Assembly: GCF_047601025.1 (NCBI RefSeq)
Contig: NZ_JASGJZ010000001.1
Coordinates: 4,340,001-4,404,000 of the forward strand
Source of the DNA: Pseudorhodoferax sp047601025
Lineage (GTDB): Bacteria > Pseudomonadota > Gammaproteobacteria > Burkholderiales > Burkholderiaceae_C
DNA length: 64,000 bases
Direction: 5' to 3'
Shown: piece after piece, positions 16,803 through 26,379 of the stretch
How the letters are laid out: every line of letters begins with the position of its first letter
How positions within the stretch are numbered: position 1 is the stretch's first letter
Notes under the pieces: model-generated
Databases searched by the model: none
What the model was told of the DNA's origin: nothing
What the model saw: the letters and a program-made list of their open reading frames with translations, nothing else
Position numbers and translations under genes: made by a program

Positions 16803-18235
16803 GGGAGAGTCCGAATTTCTGTGTTCGAGGCGCTGAGACTTTTGCACGGCGGCGGTCGGCGCTTGCGACGAGGCGAGCGACGCGGTGGGAAAGTCGGTCT
16901 TGATCCTACGCGACGGTCCTGGTGAACCGGTCTTCGTAGAGGATCGCGAACTGGTTCATCGCCTCCTTCCAGTTGTGCGCAGCACGACCCCAGTCGGCCG
17001 TGATATTGCGCAGGGCCAGCCAGATCAGTTTGCTGGCCGCGTCGTCACCGGGGAAGTGCCCGCGGGTCTTGATGATCTTGCGCAGCTGCGCGTTGATGCT
17101 CTCGATGGCGTTGGTCGTATAGATCACCCGGCGCACTGGCGGCGGGAACGCGAAGAACGGGATCACGCGATCCCAGGCCCGGCGCCAGGCCGCCGCGACG
17201 GTTGGAAACTTCTGCCCCCAAGGGCCCTGCTCGAACGCATCGAGTTCGGCCTGCGCCGCCTCGGCGCTGGCCGCGGTGTAGATCGGCTTGATGGCCGCGG
17301 CCAGCAGCTTGCGCTGCTTCCAACTGGCGTAATCCAGGCTGCTGCGGATCAGGTGCACGATGCAGGTCTGCAGCGTCGTGGCCGGGAACACCACGCCCAG
17401 CGCCTCGGGCATGCCCTTGAGGCCATCGGTAACGGCGATCAGGATGTCGTTGATGCCGCGCGTCTTCAGGTCATTGAAGACCTTCATCCAGAACTTGGCC
17501 CCTTCCGTGTTCTCGATCCACAGCCCCAGGATGTCGCGCGTGCCGTCGGGCAAAACGCCCAGGGCCAGATAGATGGCCTTGTTGCGCACCACCGCGTCCT
17601 CACGGATCTTCACGCGCAGCGCGTCGAAGAACACCACTGGGTACATGGCCTCCAGCGGCCTGGCCTGCCAGGCGCCGACCTCGGCCATCACGGCGTCGGT
17701 GACACTGCTGATGAACTCGGGCGAGACCTCGGTGGCGTATTGCTCGGCCAGGAAGGCCTGGATCTCGCGCACGGTCATGCCTCGGGCGTACATGGCCACG
17801 ATCTTGTCGTCAAAGCCGGTGAAGCGCCGCTCGTGCTTGGCGATCAGCAGCGGCTCGAAAGAGCCATCACGGTCGCGTGGCACGTCAATGCGCAGCGGGC
17901 CGTCCTCGGTCAGCACGGTCTTGCCGCTCGTGCCGTTGCGCTGGTTGGCGCTGCTCTCGGGCTTGTCCGCCCCGCTGCGATAGCCCAGGTGGTGGCCGAG
18001 CTCGGCGCCCAAGGCGCGTTCGATGAGCGCCTTCTTGAACGCCATCGATGCGGCGTTGACCGCCTCGCCGGTCATGGGGCCGGTCACGAACTGGTCAAGC
18101 AGTTCCTTGGGGATCGACGGCAACGCCGCCGACTTGGCCGCGATGGCCGCATTCTTCAACTTCGTCTTGCTCTTTGGCATAGATGCTCCTCAGGGTCATG
18201 CTATGCCTCAAACACAAAATTCCGGACAGGCTCCC
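16803..18235 (-). mobile_element. IS256-family insertion sequence
   Basis: About 1.43 kb with imperfect terminal repeats: GGGAGAGTCCGAATTTCTG at the left and, reversed, GGGAGCCTGTCCGGAATTTT at the right. One transposase is on the minus strand. I could not find the 8-9 bp target duplication expected for IS256, and the two flanks carry cassettes on opposite strands. The element probably took part in a deletion or inversion. Confidence 0.88.
16906..18180 (-). CDS. IS256-family transposase (mutator type)
   Basis: A 424-residue DDE transposase. It shows VVFFDALRVKIREDAVVRNK (first Asp), ILIAVTDGLKGMPEALGVVF (second Asp) followed by the C/H block TCIVHLIRSSLDYASWKQRK, and IYTTNAIESINAQLRKIIKT (Glu). 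The N-terminal mutator-type domain is complete (ERALGAELGHHLGYRSGADK). The frame is open from ATG 18180 to the stop at 16906, so it may be functional. Confidence 0.97.
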   Translation of the reverse strand: MPKSKTKLKNAAIAAKSAALPSIPKELLDQFVTGPMTGEAVNAASMAFKKALIERALGAELGHHLGYRSGADKPESSANQRNGTSGKTVLTEDGPLRIDVPRDRDGSFEPLLIAKHERRFTGFDDKIVAMYARGMTVREIQAFLAEQYATEVSPEFISSVTDAVMAEVGAWQARPLEAMYPVVFFDALRVKIREDAVVRNKAIYLALGVLPDGTRDILGLWIENTEGAKFWMKVFNDLKTRGINDILIAVTDGLKGMPEALGVVFPATTLQTCIVHLIRSSLDYASWKQRKLLAAAIKPIYTAASAEAAQAELDAFEQGPWGQKFPTVAAAWRRAWDRVIPFFAFPPPVRRVIYTTNAIESINAQLRKIIKTRGHFPGDDAASKLIWLALRNITADWGRAAHNWKEAMNQFAILYEDRFTRTVA

Positions 18236-18313
18236 GGCACCGTGCAGACCGCACGTCTCGCTGCACGTGAACAGGCCAGCAAGGAACACCGCGAGGTTGT
18301 CATCGCTCCATGA
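18236..18313 (+). pseudogene. C-terminal stub of an effector truncated by IS256
   Basis: The plus-strand frame GTVQTARLAAREQASKEHRE followed by VVIAP and a stop at 18311-18313 overlaps the ATG of the immunity gene at 18310 (ATGA). This is the usual effector-immunity junction, so the stub is probably the last 25 residues of the toxin whose body was removed when the IS256-family element arrived. The toxin type cannot be read from this. Confidence 0.45.
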
Positions 18314-19410
18314 ACATCCCTCTCCCCCGCCAGGACGTGCTGCTGCCCAACGAACACGAGCGCAAGCAGATCTTCTACTGGCTCAAGCAGGTCTCGTCAT
18401 GGACTGCGTGGAACCGCATCCTCGGTTATTACAAGGCATGGGCGGACGCTGCCGAGCAAAGTGTGCGTGCCGCCGACAATGCGGGGATTCTGGAAAAGTC
18501 CACTATTTTGTATGACGACTACGTCTACATCCTGAAAGGCCTGGCCCATTGCGAGGAAGGCGTGCGACGTCTGCGCAAAGGCGACAAGCGCGTGTTTCAG
18601 TACAACGCCCATGGCGAGTTCGCGATGGCCGGTCGTGCGCCCGATTATTGGCATGCCGGCATCTGGGGACGTGGCGAGATGGGCATCGACTACGAGCGCA
18701 CTCCCCATTGGGAGGAGTTCGAGTGCACACTAAAAAAATTCAACGCAGCATCTGGTGAGTGTTCCGTTGATATTCTTGAAAGCGATGATCTAGACGCCGC
18801 TGCGCCCTTTTCCTATGGTCCGTGGATTCATGAATGGAAATCCAAGATTTGGTTTCCAGATTCGCTTTCTGACGTCCCCAACCCCACGGATGATGTCCTG
18901 GTCCGTACCGGTAAGCCCATCCCCTGTTCCGGCATCTGGGAGCCGGTAGACGCCCCAAAGCCCAAGGGATTCAGCCTGTTCAAGCAGCCGCCGCCACGTG
19001 GTCCGTTCCCTATCATCGGCTGCATGAACTATCTGCACGGTGGCTCGCCGGCCCCGCGTGCGACCCAGAGGACAGCCGATAGTGAGGAACTCCATCACGT
19101 CGATGTCACCTGGCGCCTGCTGTGGCGCGACGACCGCTACGAGGATGGCAGCATTCCCGAGGAAGAACGTGATTACCGTTTCTTGCAGCCCGGCCCCATC
19201 AATCCTCCTCAACCCACGCCATTGACGACAAAACAGTCAGAGGTGCTGGCAGGGGTTCCGTCAGGACAACCCTGTCCACGTACTGGTTACTGGCTGACGC
19301 CAGCCCGTGCCGATAGTCGCCGCCATTTCGAACGTGGTGAACTGATGCCGGACCTCAGGAGTGACTATGGCGCCACCATTTGGCAGTGGGATTCTCGGCA
19401 AGCCGATTGA
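18310..19410 (+). CDS. Imm71/Imm72-like immunity protein
   Basis: A soluble 366-residue protein. The N-terminal helical region (NEHERKQIFYWLKQVSSWTA; WADAAEQSVRAADNAGILEK) and the C-terminal GQPCPRTGYWLTPARADSRR with DYGATIWQWDSRQ match my recollection of Imm71/Imm72 immunity families of polymorphic toxin systems. There is no signal peptide, so a cytosolic target is likely. The last 45 or so residues closely resemble the tail of the PoNi-like protein at 28112-29113. The matching toxin is reduced to a stub at 18236-18313. A partial vgrG follows after about 50 bp with no spacer of its own. Confidence 0.65.
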   Translation: MNIPLPRQDVLLPNEHERKQIFYWLKQVSSWTAWNRILGYYKAWADAAEQSVRAADNAGILEKSTILYDDYVYILKGLAHCEEGVRRLRKGDKRVFQYNAHGEFAMAGRAPDYWHAGIWGRGEMGIDYERTPHWEEFECTLKKFNAASGECSVDILESDDLDAAAPFSYGPWIHEWKSKIWFPDSLSDVPNPTDDVLVRTGKPIPCSGIWEPVDAPKPKGFSLFKQPPPRGPFPIIGCMNYLHGGSPAPRATQRTADSEELHHVDVTWRLLWRDDRYEDGSIPEEERDYRFLQPGPINPPQPTPLTTKQSEVLAGVPSGQPCPRTGYWLTPARADSRRHFERGELMPDLRSDYGATIWQWDSRQAD

Positions 19411-19460
19411 TTGAGACGTGGCAATAGGCGCTCCAACCACTTTTTAAGCCGCTGGTCGAG

Positions 19461-21660
19461 TTGTTCACTGCACCGAGCAGGCATTTGATCACCGACCGGC
19501 AGGCCGAGCGGGACGACCTGGGCGAGCTGCGCTTCGCCGTGCAGCACGCCAGCGCCAACCTGCGCGGCCAGCGCGACGCGGTGACCGCGTTCATGGCCCA
19601 GCGCAGCGTGGTGGCCAGCGCCGTGACGCTGGCCAGCTGGGACTACAAGGCCCTGTCGGGCACGGCGGGCCAGGCGGCCAGCGCGCTGGCGCTGGGCGAG
19701 ATCCCGGCGCTGGAGGTCTACGACGGAACAGGCGCCTACCGCTACGCCGACGCCGAGCATGCCGAGCGCGCCGCGGCACTGGCACTGGCGGCGCTGGAGC
19801 TGCAGGCCAAGCGCTTCGAAGGCCAGGGCAGTGCCCGGCACCTGAGGGCCGGCGCCGAGTTCACGCTGGTGGACCACCCGCTGTACGGGCCGAACACCAG
19901 CGCGCCGGACTACGCGGGCGCACGGACCGCCTCACGCCAGCGCCCGGACAACGCCTTCGTGGTGCTGGCGGTGGAGCACCACGCCAGCAACAACCTGGGC
20001 GGACAGCTGGGCGGCGGCATCGCGAGGCTGGACGAGGGGCCGACGACGCTGGAGGCCGGCACGTACAAATGCCACTTCCACTGCGCGCCGGCGGCCGCGG
20101 CGCTGGTGCCGGCGCGGGTGCGCAAGCCCACGGCGCCGGGGCTGCAGACCGCGCTGGTGGTGGGCGTGGCCAACGAGCCCGTCACCACCGAGCGCGACCT
20201 GCGGGTGAAGGTGCAGTTCGCATGGCAGCGCGGCCAGGCGCCGCTGGCCGGCGGCCTGGCCCACGCCAGCACGACCGACGCACAAGGCAACGCCCCGGGC
20301 GACGAACGCAGCGGCACCTGGGTGCGGGTGGCAGTGCCCAGCGCCGGCGCCAACTGGGGCAGCGCCTTCGTGCCGAGGGTGGGCACGGAAGTGGCGGTGC
20401 AGTTCATCGAAGGCGACATCGACCGCCCGGCGATCGTGGGCCAGCTGTACAACGGCGCGGACCCCCCGCCGTTCGCGGCCGGCGCAGACGCCGGCGTGAA
20501 CCACCCCGGAGTGATCAGCGGCCTGCACAGCCACGCGCTGGACGGTGCCGGCTACAACCAATGGGTGCTGGACGACGCCACGGGCCAACTGCGCATGCGG
20601 CTGGCCAGCAGCCACGCCGGCGCGCAGCTGAACCTGGGCCACCTGATCCAGCAGCCGGCCAACTCGGCGCAGCGCGGCGCGTGGCGCGGAGCGGGCTTCG
20701 AAGCCAACACGCAAGGCTGGGCCAGCGTGCGCGCAGGCCACGGCCTGCTGGTCTCGACCACGGCGCGCGCGGGCAGCTACGGCAGCGCGCAGTCCACGCA
20801 GATGGACGCGGCCGAAGCCGTGGCGCAGCTGAAGGCCGCGCGCGAGCTGGGCCAGCGGCTGGGTGAGGTGGCGGCCCAGGGCGGGGCGCAGCCCTTGACC
20901 AGCCACGACGCCAACCAGGCCACCGAGAAGTTCATCCACGCCATCGACCCGAAGGCCGAGGGCAAGCACGCCGGCGCGGTCAACGGCCAGCCGGCCCAGC
21001 AGGCCGGGGCCGACGGCCGCACACTACAGGAAGGCGAGGCCGGTGCGGTGGCCGCCTTCGCCTGGCCGCAGGTGCTGCTGGAGACCCCCAGCACGGCAGC
21101 GCTGGCCAGCGAGGCAGGCATCACGGCCTTCGCCGGACAGGACACCAGCCTCGTCGCCCAGGGCGACCTGCACCAGGCCGCCGGCCACACCTACGCGCAG
21201 GTCTCGGGCCGCACCAGCAGCCTGTACACCCACCAGGGCGGGGTGAAGGCCTACGCGGCCAACGGGCCGGTGAGCCTGCGCGCGCACACCGACGCGCTGC
21301 AGATCTGGGCCGACCAGGACGTGACCGTCATCAGCGTCAACGACGAGATCCGCATCAGCGCGCGCAGCACGATCGAGGTCATCGGCGGGCAGAGCGCGAT
21401 GGTGCTGGAGGGGGGCAACATCACCTTCAGCTGCCCGGGCACGTTTGCGGTCAAGGGTGCGACTCATGCCTTCCTGGATGGGGGGAGCAGGGCGGCTGAG
21501 TTGAGTAGGCTGCCCAGCACACGCGTTAACGTCTACGACGAAGTATTCGCTCTCAAAGATCCGCTCGGCAATACGCTTCAAGGCATGGCTTACAAAATAA
21601 CCGCTTCCGACGGCGTTGAAAAGAGCGTGACACAGTCCGACGGTCAGTCTATTCGTCTAT
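19461..21660 (+). pseudogene. VgrG spike protein, N-terminally truncated and cut by IS3
   Basis: The frame encodes the gp27/gp5-like and DUF2345 parts of a T6SS VgrG but lacks the first 200 or so residues. Visible are GAEFTLVDHPLYG, the gp5 OB-fold block (SGTWVRVAVPSAGANWGSAF; VPRVGTEVAVQFIEGDIDRP; AIVGQLYNGADPPPF), a linker, and the DUF2345 beta-helix (VISVNDEIRISARSTIEVIG; LEGGNITFSCPGTFAVKGAT). A transthyretin-like extension begins at VYDEVFALKDPLGNTLQGMA. An IS3 element enters after residue SIRL. Removing it and one TAT restores 21 more codons to the stop at 23043. The ATG at 19461 lies in non-homologous junction sequence, so a functional spike is unlikely. Confidence 0.85.
19570..21503 (+). 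repeat. Long direct repeat shared by two plus-strand vgrG copies
   Basis: 19570-19897 is repeated at 25033-25362 and 20882-21503 is repeated at 25380-26003, with only scattered base differences. The 985 bp between the two blocks are absent from the second copy. Direct repeats of this size can recombine and delete the intervening DUF2515 cassette. Confidence 0.85.
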
Positions 21661-21699
21661 TGAACCGCCCCGGGTTTCGCGGAGGCCGGTTGGCTTGAG

Positions 21700-22608
21700 T
21701 CAGGCCGTGCTGGCCTGCTGCTCAAGATTGCGATAGTAGGTGGCCTCGAACACGGCCGGCGGCACGTAGTCCAGCGGGGCCATCAGCCGATGGTTGTTGA
21801 ACCATGACACCCATTCCAGGGTCGCCAGTTCGACGGCCTTGCGGGTCCTCCAGGGCGCCCGGCGATGGATCAACTCGGCCTTGAACAGCCCATTGATCGT
21901 CTCGGCCAAGGCGTTGTCGTAGGAGTCGCCCTTGCTGCCTACCGAGGGCTCGATGCCGGCCTCGGCCAGCCGCTCGGTGTAGCGGACGCTGACGTATTGC
22001 GATCCGCGGTCGCTGTGACACACGAGCGAACCGTCCTGGCCGGGCTGGCGGGCATACAGGGCCTGCTCCAGGGCATCGAGCACGAAGTCCGTGCGCATGC
22101 TGGTGCTCACCCGCCAGCCCACGATGCGTCGCGAGAACACATCGATCACGAAGGCCACGTACAGCCAGCCCTGCCAGGTCGAGACGTACGTAAAGTCCGA
22201 TACCCACAGCTGGTTCGGGCGCTGCGCATTGAACTGGCGATTGACCAGGTCCTGCGGGCATGGCGCACGCTCATCGCCGATCGTAGTGCGCACCACCTTG
22301 CCGTGCACGACACCTCGCAGCCCCAGGCGGCGCATCAGGCGCTCGACGGTGCAGCGTGCCACCGTGTGGCCTTCGCGTTGCAGTTGTCGCCAGACCTTGT
22401 CGGCCCCGTAGACCCGCAGGTTGGCCTGCCACACCCGTTCGATGTGGGGCATCAGTTCGTGGTCTCGCTGGGCTTGGCCGCTGAGCAAGGCCGCATCGCG
22501 CTGCCGGGCAGCGTGCCGCCGGTAGGCCGATGGGGCGATCTGCAGCAGCCTGCAGATCGGCTCGACCACATGCAGCTGGCGGTGCCGGTCCACGAAGGCG
22601 TACATCAC
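21700..22608 (-). CDS. IS3-family transposase OrfB (integrase core)
   Basis: A 302-residue catalytic subunit. The DDE triad is seen in NQLWVSDFTYVSTWQGWLYV (Asp), GSLVCHSDRGSQYVSVRYTE (Asp) and GDSYDNALAETINGLFKAEL (Glu). The HTH_21-like region is ANLRVYGADKVWRQLQREGH and the C-terminus ends with WFNNHRLMAPLDYVPPAVFE. The start overlaps orfA, so a frameshifted OrfAB product is expected. The frame is intact. Confidence 0.95.
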   Translation of the reverse strand: MMYAFVDRHRQLHVVEPICRLLQIAPSAYRRHAARQRDAALLSGQAQRDHELMPHIERVWQANLRVYGADKVWRQLQREGHTVARCTVERLMRRLGLRGVVHGKVVRTTIGDERAPCPQDLVNRQFNAQRPNQLWVSDFTYVSTWQGWLYVAFVIDVFSRRIVGWRVSTSMRTDFVLDALEQALYARQPGQDGSLVCHSDRGSQYVSVRYTERLAEAGIEPSVGSKGDSYDNALAETINGLFKAELIHRRAPWRTRKAVELATLEWVSWFNNHRLMAPLDYVPPAVFEATYYRNLEQQASTA

Positions 22609-22925
22609 TTCAGTCGGCGGTCGAGCTCCGCCTGGGCGAAAAACGTGCTGGCCAGCTTGAGGATCTCGTTGGCGCGGCGAAGCTCGCGCACTTCGCGCTC
22701 CAGCTCCTTGACGCGATTGGCCTCGGCCGTGGTCACGCCTTCGCGCTGACCCGTGTCACGCTCGTGCTGACGCACCCAGTTCAGCAGCGTCTGCGGCGTG
22801 CTGCCGATCTTGCCGGCGATCGATACGACCGCCGCCCACTGCGATTCGTGCTCCCCTCGGTGCTCGAACACCATGCGCACCGCTCGCTCGCGAACCTCCG
22901 GCGAAAATTTCACTGACTTCCTCAT
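22605..22925 (-). CDS. IS3-family transposase OrfA
   Basis: A 106-residue helix-turn-helix protein (FSPEVRERAVRMVFEHRGEH; IAGKIGSTPQTLLNWVRQHE) with a coiled-coil tail (RVKELEREVRELRRANEIL), typical of IS51-group-like OrfA proteins. It overlaps orfB by 4 bp on the minus strand. Confidence 0.93.
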   Translation of the reverse strand: MRKSVKFSPEVRERAVRMVFEHRGEHESQWAAVVSIAGKIGSTPQTLLNWVRQHERDTGQREGVTTAEANRVKELEREVRELRRANEILKLASTFFAQAELDRRLK

Positions 22926-22978
22926 GATGGCTCCATCTTCTCAAACGAGGGAGCCTCCTCAAAAACCGGGGCGGTTCA

Positions 22979-23043
22979 TATCGACTGCCGAAATAGAGAA
23001 GATAAGCTTCGAGCTTCGATGGTTTGATATTGATGTAAAGTAA
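22979..23043 (+). pseudogene. 3' end of the IS3-split vgrG
   Basis: Continuing in the vgrG frame after IS3 removal, the plus strand reads STAEIEKISFELRWFDIDVK then TAA at 23041-23043. This finishes the transthyretin-like C-terminal extension that presumably carried or bound the cargo. It has no start of its own. Confidence 0.8.
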
Positions 23044-23127
23044 AGGGCTAGAGAATTTTCTGGTCTTATGTATTATTAATGAATAGATCGGAGCGCCCAA
23101 TTGGCTGACGGAATTGCTGTCGAGGCT

Positions 23128-24075
23128 ATGACCAACTCCACGCCGAACTCGTGTGTGGATGTTAAGTGTGACTGCAATACGATGTGGTCACTGGTGCAGC
23201 AGCTCAGCTATTTACGGCTTAGCCAAGAAACGGGTGACTTTAAGGCCACGCTTGTGGCGGATCCTGCTGTCCGCGCACGTCGTATTGCCGCAACCTATGC
23301 TCGTTTCTACTTGGAGCAGGAAGAAGGGTGCGATCGCCAAAAGAAAGGCCGGTTCTACTGGATGGCTTTGGGCGCTTTTGCGAGCAAGACGGTGGCATGC
23401 ACGCTGGAATTGCGGCGTGTTCGAATGCAAGCGATGTTCACGTCAAAAGTTAAAGATGGCCTGAGCAAAGGGAATCTCTGGCTCTTCTGTGATATCAGTG
23501 GGTGGCATTGGTATTATTGCAAGTTCTCAAATAGCTTTGATGCTTGCTTTGATAGCCGTAATGCTGGAAATTATGTGCCAAAAGTTAAGGCGCAGTTGGC
23601 GAAGTTGCCTTGGAGTGGGGAGGCACTTCCGAAAATTAATCAGATGGCTATGTCGGCATCAATTAAAAATGGATTCGAGAAAATCAAGGATTTTGAGGCA
23701 GAAATTGATCCTGTCGAAAGGTGGAATATACAATTTAAGCACTTGATGGCGATTGCTGAGCACGAGAAAGGTGTAATTCTTCAGCCGCTAATCTATAGAG
23801 ATAAGGATTTTGTTGGTTGGCTTGAAATTCAGAGAAGTTCTTGGGTCAATTGGGCTAGTCCAAATCTTGAGTTGGTGTTCAGTAGTGCGTGCATTTCCGA
23901 CGATGCGGAACTGAAATCAGTAGCGCCGAGCGAAACTAAACTTGAAGATCTGTCAAGTCGGATGCTCTGGATTGAGCAGGCTGCCGATAAGTTTCATAAA
24001 TTAATGCAAAGGCGAAAGTTATATATGGAAGGTGAGATCCAAAAGATGGCTGCCTGGGCTGCGCTAAGCGATTAA
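23128..24075 (+). CDS. DUF2515-like protein in a VgrG cassette
   Basis: A cytosolic protein of 315 residues with no signal peptide. The blocks FYLEQEEGCD, FYWMALGAFASKTVACTLEL, GLSKGNLWLFCDISGWHWYY, IAEHEKGVILQPLIYRDKDF and RMLWIEQAADKFHKLM match my memory of the DUF2515 family, which is often found near T6SS vgrG genes. ATG 23128 is preferred over TTG 23101. Its GC content is visibly lower than that of the vgrG before it. It sits between vgrG and a lipoprotein gene, the place of a cargo effector, but no catalytic motif is evident, so effector versus chaperone is undecided. Confidence 0.6.
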   Translation: MTNSTPNSCVDVKCDCNTMWSLVQQLSYLRLSQETGDFKATLVADPAVRARRIAATYARFYLEQEEGCDRQKKGRFYWMALGAFASKTVACTLELRRVRMQAMFTSKVKDGLSKGNLWLFCDISGWHWYYCKFSNSFDACFDSRNAGNYVPKVKAQLAKLPWSGEALPKINQMAMSASIKNGFEKIKDFEAEIDPVERWNIQFKHLMAIAEHEKGVILQPLIYRDKDFVGWLEIQRSSWVNWASPNLELVFSSACISDDAELKSVAPSETKLEDLSSRMLWIEQAADKFHKLMQRRKLYMEGEIQKMAAWAALSD

Positions 24076-24089
24076 TAATTTCATATGAT

Positions 24090-24980
24090 GTGGCTAATAT
24101 TGCCGGATTGGTCATCGCTGCTGCTTTGCTTGTAGTCTCTGCCTGCGGCGAAGAAAAAAATGCCACCGATCAGCTGGTAATGGAAAATGGGAGCCCCGTA
24201 ATGTCAGTGCCAGTATCGATCAATCTCGGAGAGATGGGGCCGAGTTTTGCAAAACGTTATCCAGGCATGGTGCGCGTTCAGCATCAGCCTGCGGGATTGG
24301 ATTTTTACGAAATCATCTGGAATTCGAGGAACTTCGGTGAAGTCCGAATCAATCATGCAAAACATTCATTTGTTGTTGAGCGTGTTCTTGCTCTACTTTC
24401 CTCTCAGGATTTAGGTGAATTTGAGGGGGATGGGTTGGATAGTTTTTCGATTCGAGCTGCTATTGGTTCATCTGAATTGATATCCCATGATCAGGCTCGG
24501 TTGGTGATCTACAAAATCTTGGGGCGTATCCTTGATGCGGGATGGCGCCCCACAACCCCGCGTAGCCGTCCGAGACTCAGCGGTCAAGCCAGAATTGACT
24601 ATGTTTTGAATGTTTCGTCGTCGATTGGGCTTGATGCGACACATATTCCAACCTATGATGAATGGATTCGAATAGAGAATCGTACGTCGTGGGGATTTTA
24701 TGCGGATGGGATATTCATGGATGTCACGTTTACGCGTGCGCCAACTTTAACAGACCCGGCCAAGCCTGGGGCTTATTTTTTGACCTACAGAATAGAAACT
24801 GCACAAGAATATTTTCGAAGCTTTGCTGGGCCTGATAATAGAATTCGTTGGAAAGAAGTGTTGGCGCAAGAACTTGCCAAAGTGGCTGCTGTCCGTGCGC
24901 AGAAGGAGGCTGAATTGCGTGTCAAGGGCATCAGGATCGACGAGAGCTATCAGGATCCGCCAGCTCCGAAATTTGATTGA
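24090..24980 (+). CDS. Predicted lipoprotein, likely immunity partner
   Basis: A 296-residue protein starting at GTG 24090. LVIAAALLVVSAC is a short signal with a lipobox ending at Cys 19, so it should be a periplasm-facing lipoprotein. The rest is soluble and not recognised by me (AKRYPGMVRVQHQPAGLDFY; WRPTTPRSRPRLSGQ; TSWGFYADGIFMDVTF). It begins 14 bp after the DUF2515-like gene and shares its lower GC. By position it is the immunity protein for that cassette, which would imply a periplasm-acting toxin. This is inference. A second vgrG remnant starts about 50 bp after its stop. Confidence 0.6.
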   Translation: MANIAGLVIAAALLVVSACGEEKNATDQLVMENGSPVMSVPVSINLGEMGPSFAKRYPGMVRVQHQPAGLDFYEIIWNSRNFGEVRINHAKHSFVVERVLALLSSQDLGEFEGDGLDSFSIRAAIGSSELISHDQARLVIYKILGRILDAGWRPTTPRSRPRLSGQARIDYVLNVSSSIGLDATHIPTYDEWIRIENRTSWGFYADGIFMDVTFTRAPTLTDPAKPGAYFLTYRIETAQEYFRSFAGPDNRIRWKEVLAQELAKVAAVRAQKEAELRVKGIRIDESYQDPPAPKFD

Positions 24981-25032
24981 AACGATTAATCTCAATATCT
25001 TGACTACCCGCAAGCGCAGTACGAGTTACGGG

Positions 25033-26379
25033 TGAGCGCGACGCGGTAACGGCGTTCATGGCGCAGCGCAGCGTGGTGGCCAGCGCGGTGACGCTGGGCA
25101 GCTGGAACTACAAGGCGCTGGCGGGCACGGCGGGCCAGGCGGCCAGCGCGCTGGCGCTGGGCGAGACACCGGCGCTGGAGGTGTACGACGGCGCCGGCGC
25201 CTACCGCTACGCCGACGCCGAACATGCCGAGCGCGCCGCGGCGCTGGCGCTGGCGGCGCTGAAGCTGCAGGCCAAGCGCTTCGAAGGCCAGGGCAGCGCC
25301 CGGCACCTGAGGGCCGGCGCCGAGTTCACGCTGGTGGACCACCCGCTGTACGGGCCGAACGCGAGGTCGCCACACAAGGCGGGGCGCAGCCCTTGACCAG
25401 CCACGACGCCAACCAGGCCACCGAGAAGTTCATCCACGCCATCGACCCGAAGGCCGAGGGCAAGCACGCCGGAATAGTCAACGGCCAGCCGGCCCAGCAG
25501 GCCGGCGCCGACGGCCGTGCGCTGCAAGAAGGCGAGGCCGGGGCGGTGGCCGCCTTCGCGCGGCCGCAGGTGCTGCTGGAGACGCCCAGCACGGCAGCGC
25601 TGGCCAGCGAGGCAGGCATCACGGCCTTCGCCGGACAGGACACCAGCCTCGTCGCCCAGGGCGACCTGCACCAGGCCGCCGGCCACACCTACGCGCAGGT
25701 CTCGGGCCGCACCAGCAGCCTGTACACCCACCAGGGCGGGGTGAAGGCCTACGCGGCCAACGGGCCGGTGAGCCTGCGCGCGCACACCGACGCGCTGCAG
25801 ATCTGGGCCGACCAGGAGGTGACCGTCATCAGCGTCAACGACGAGATCCGCATCAGCGCGCGCAGCACGATCGAGGTCATCGGCGGGCAGAGCGCGATGG
25901 TGCTGGAGGGGGGCAACATCACCTTCACCTGCCCGGGCACGTTTGCGGTCAAGGGCGCGACCCATGCGTTCCTGGACGGCGGGAGCAGGGCGGCTGAGTT
26001 AGAGGCGTTGCCGGTGGGATCGGCCACCGAAACTCCGCAGGAAATCGAACTTCACTACCACTACGACGACCTCACGCCCGTGGTCGGCGCGCCCTACAAG
26101 GTGGCGTTCGACGACGGCTCGGTCCGCCAAGGCACCCTTGACGCTGCCGGCCATGCCCTGCTGGTGGGCGTGCCCAAGGGGCCTTACACGGTGGAGTACG
26201 GCGAGGACGCCAGACCTTGGCAGTCGCCACCGCTTGAGTCGGATATCGCTGAACTCAAGACCGCCGAGAGCCAGCAGCAAGGCGTGGCCTTGATCGAGCA
26301 ACTGCTCAAGAAGGAGCGCCCCTTGCACGAGCAGGAGGGGCGCTGGCCTGAGGCGGCCGAAGAAGAGGCCCCCGCATGA
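25033..26379 (+). pseudogene. VgrG with large central deletion (second plus-strand copy)
   Basis: The first part (25033-25362: AQRSVVASAVTLGSWNYKAL to GAEFTLVDHPLYGPN) matches 19570-19897 of the upstream vgrG. It then jumps to LTSHDANQATEKFIHAIDPK, which lies about 985 bp further on in the full sequence, with a change of frame at the junction near 25363-25390. The DUF2345 part is intact (VISVNDEIRISARSTIEVIG; LEGGNITFTCPGTFAVKGAT). The C-terminal extension is specific to this copy (IELHYHYDDLTPVVGAPYKV; GPYTVEYGEDARPWQSP). The 3' open frame could start at 25393. The stop overlaps the PoNe-type toxin gene, so this tail is probably its docking domain. Confidence 0.85.

Larger units (their letters stand above)
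21661..22978 (-). mobile_element. IS3-family insertion sequence in vgrG
   Basis: 1318-bp element with terminal repeats TGAACCGCCCCGGGTTT at 21661 and, reversed, TGAACCGCCCCGGTTTT ending at 22978. It is flanked by the 3-bp duplication TAT (21658-21660 and 22979-22981). It is distinct from the IS3 element at 13938. It interrupts the transthyretin-like tail of the vgrG. Confidence 0.96.

Noticed and set aside
16803..18235. Target-site duplication for the IS256-family element
   Set aside because: Flanks on either side share no 8-9 bp word at the repeat ends, so none was claimed.
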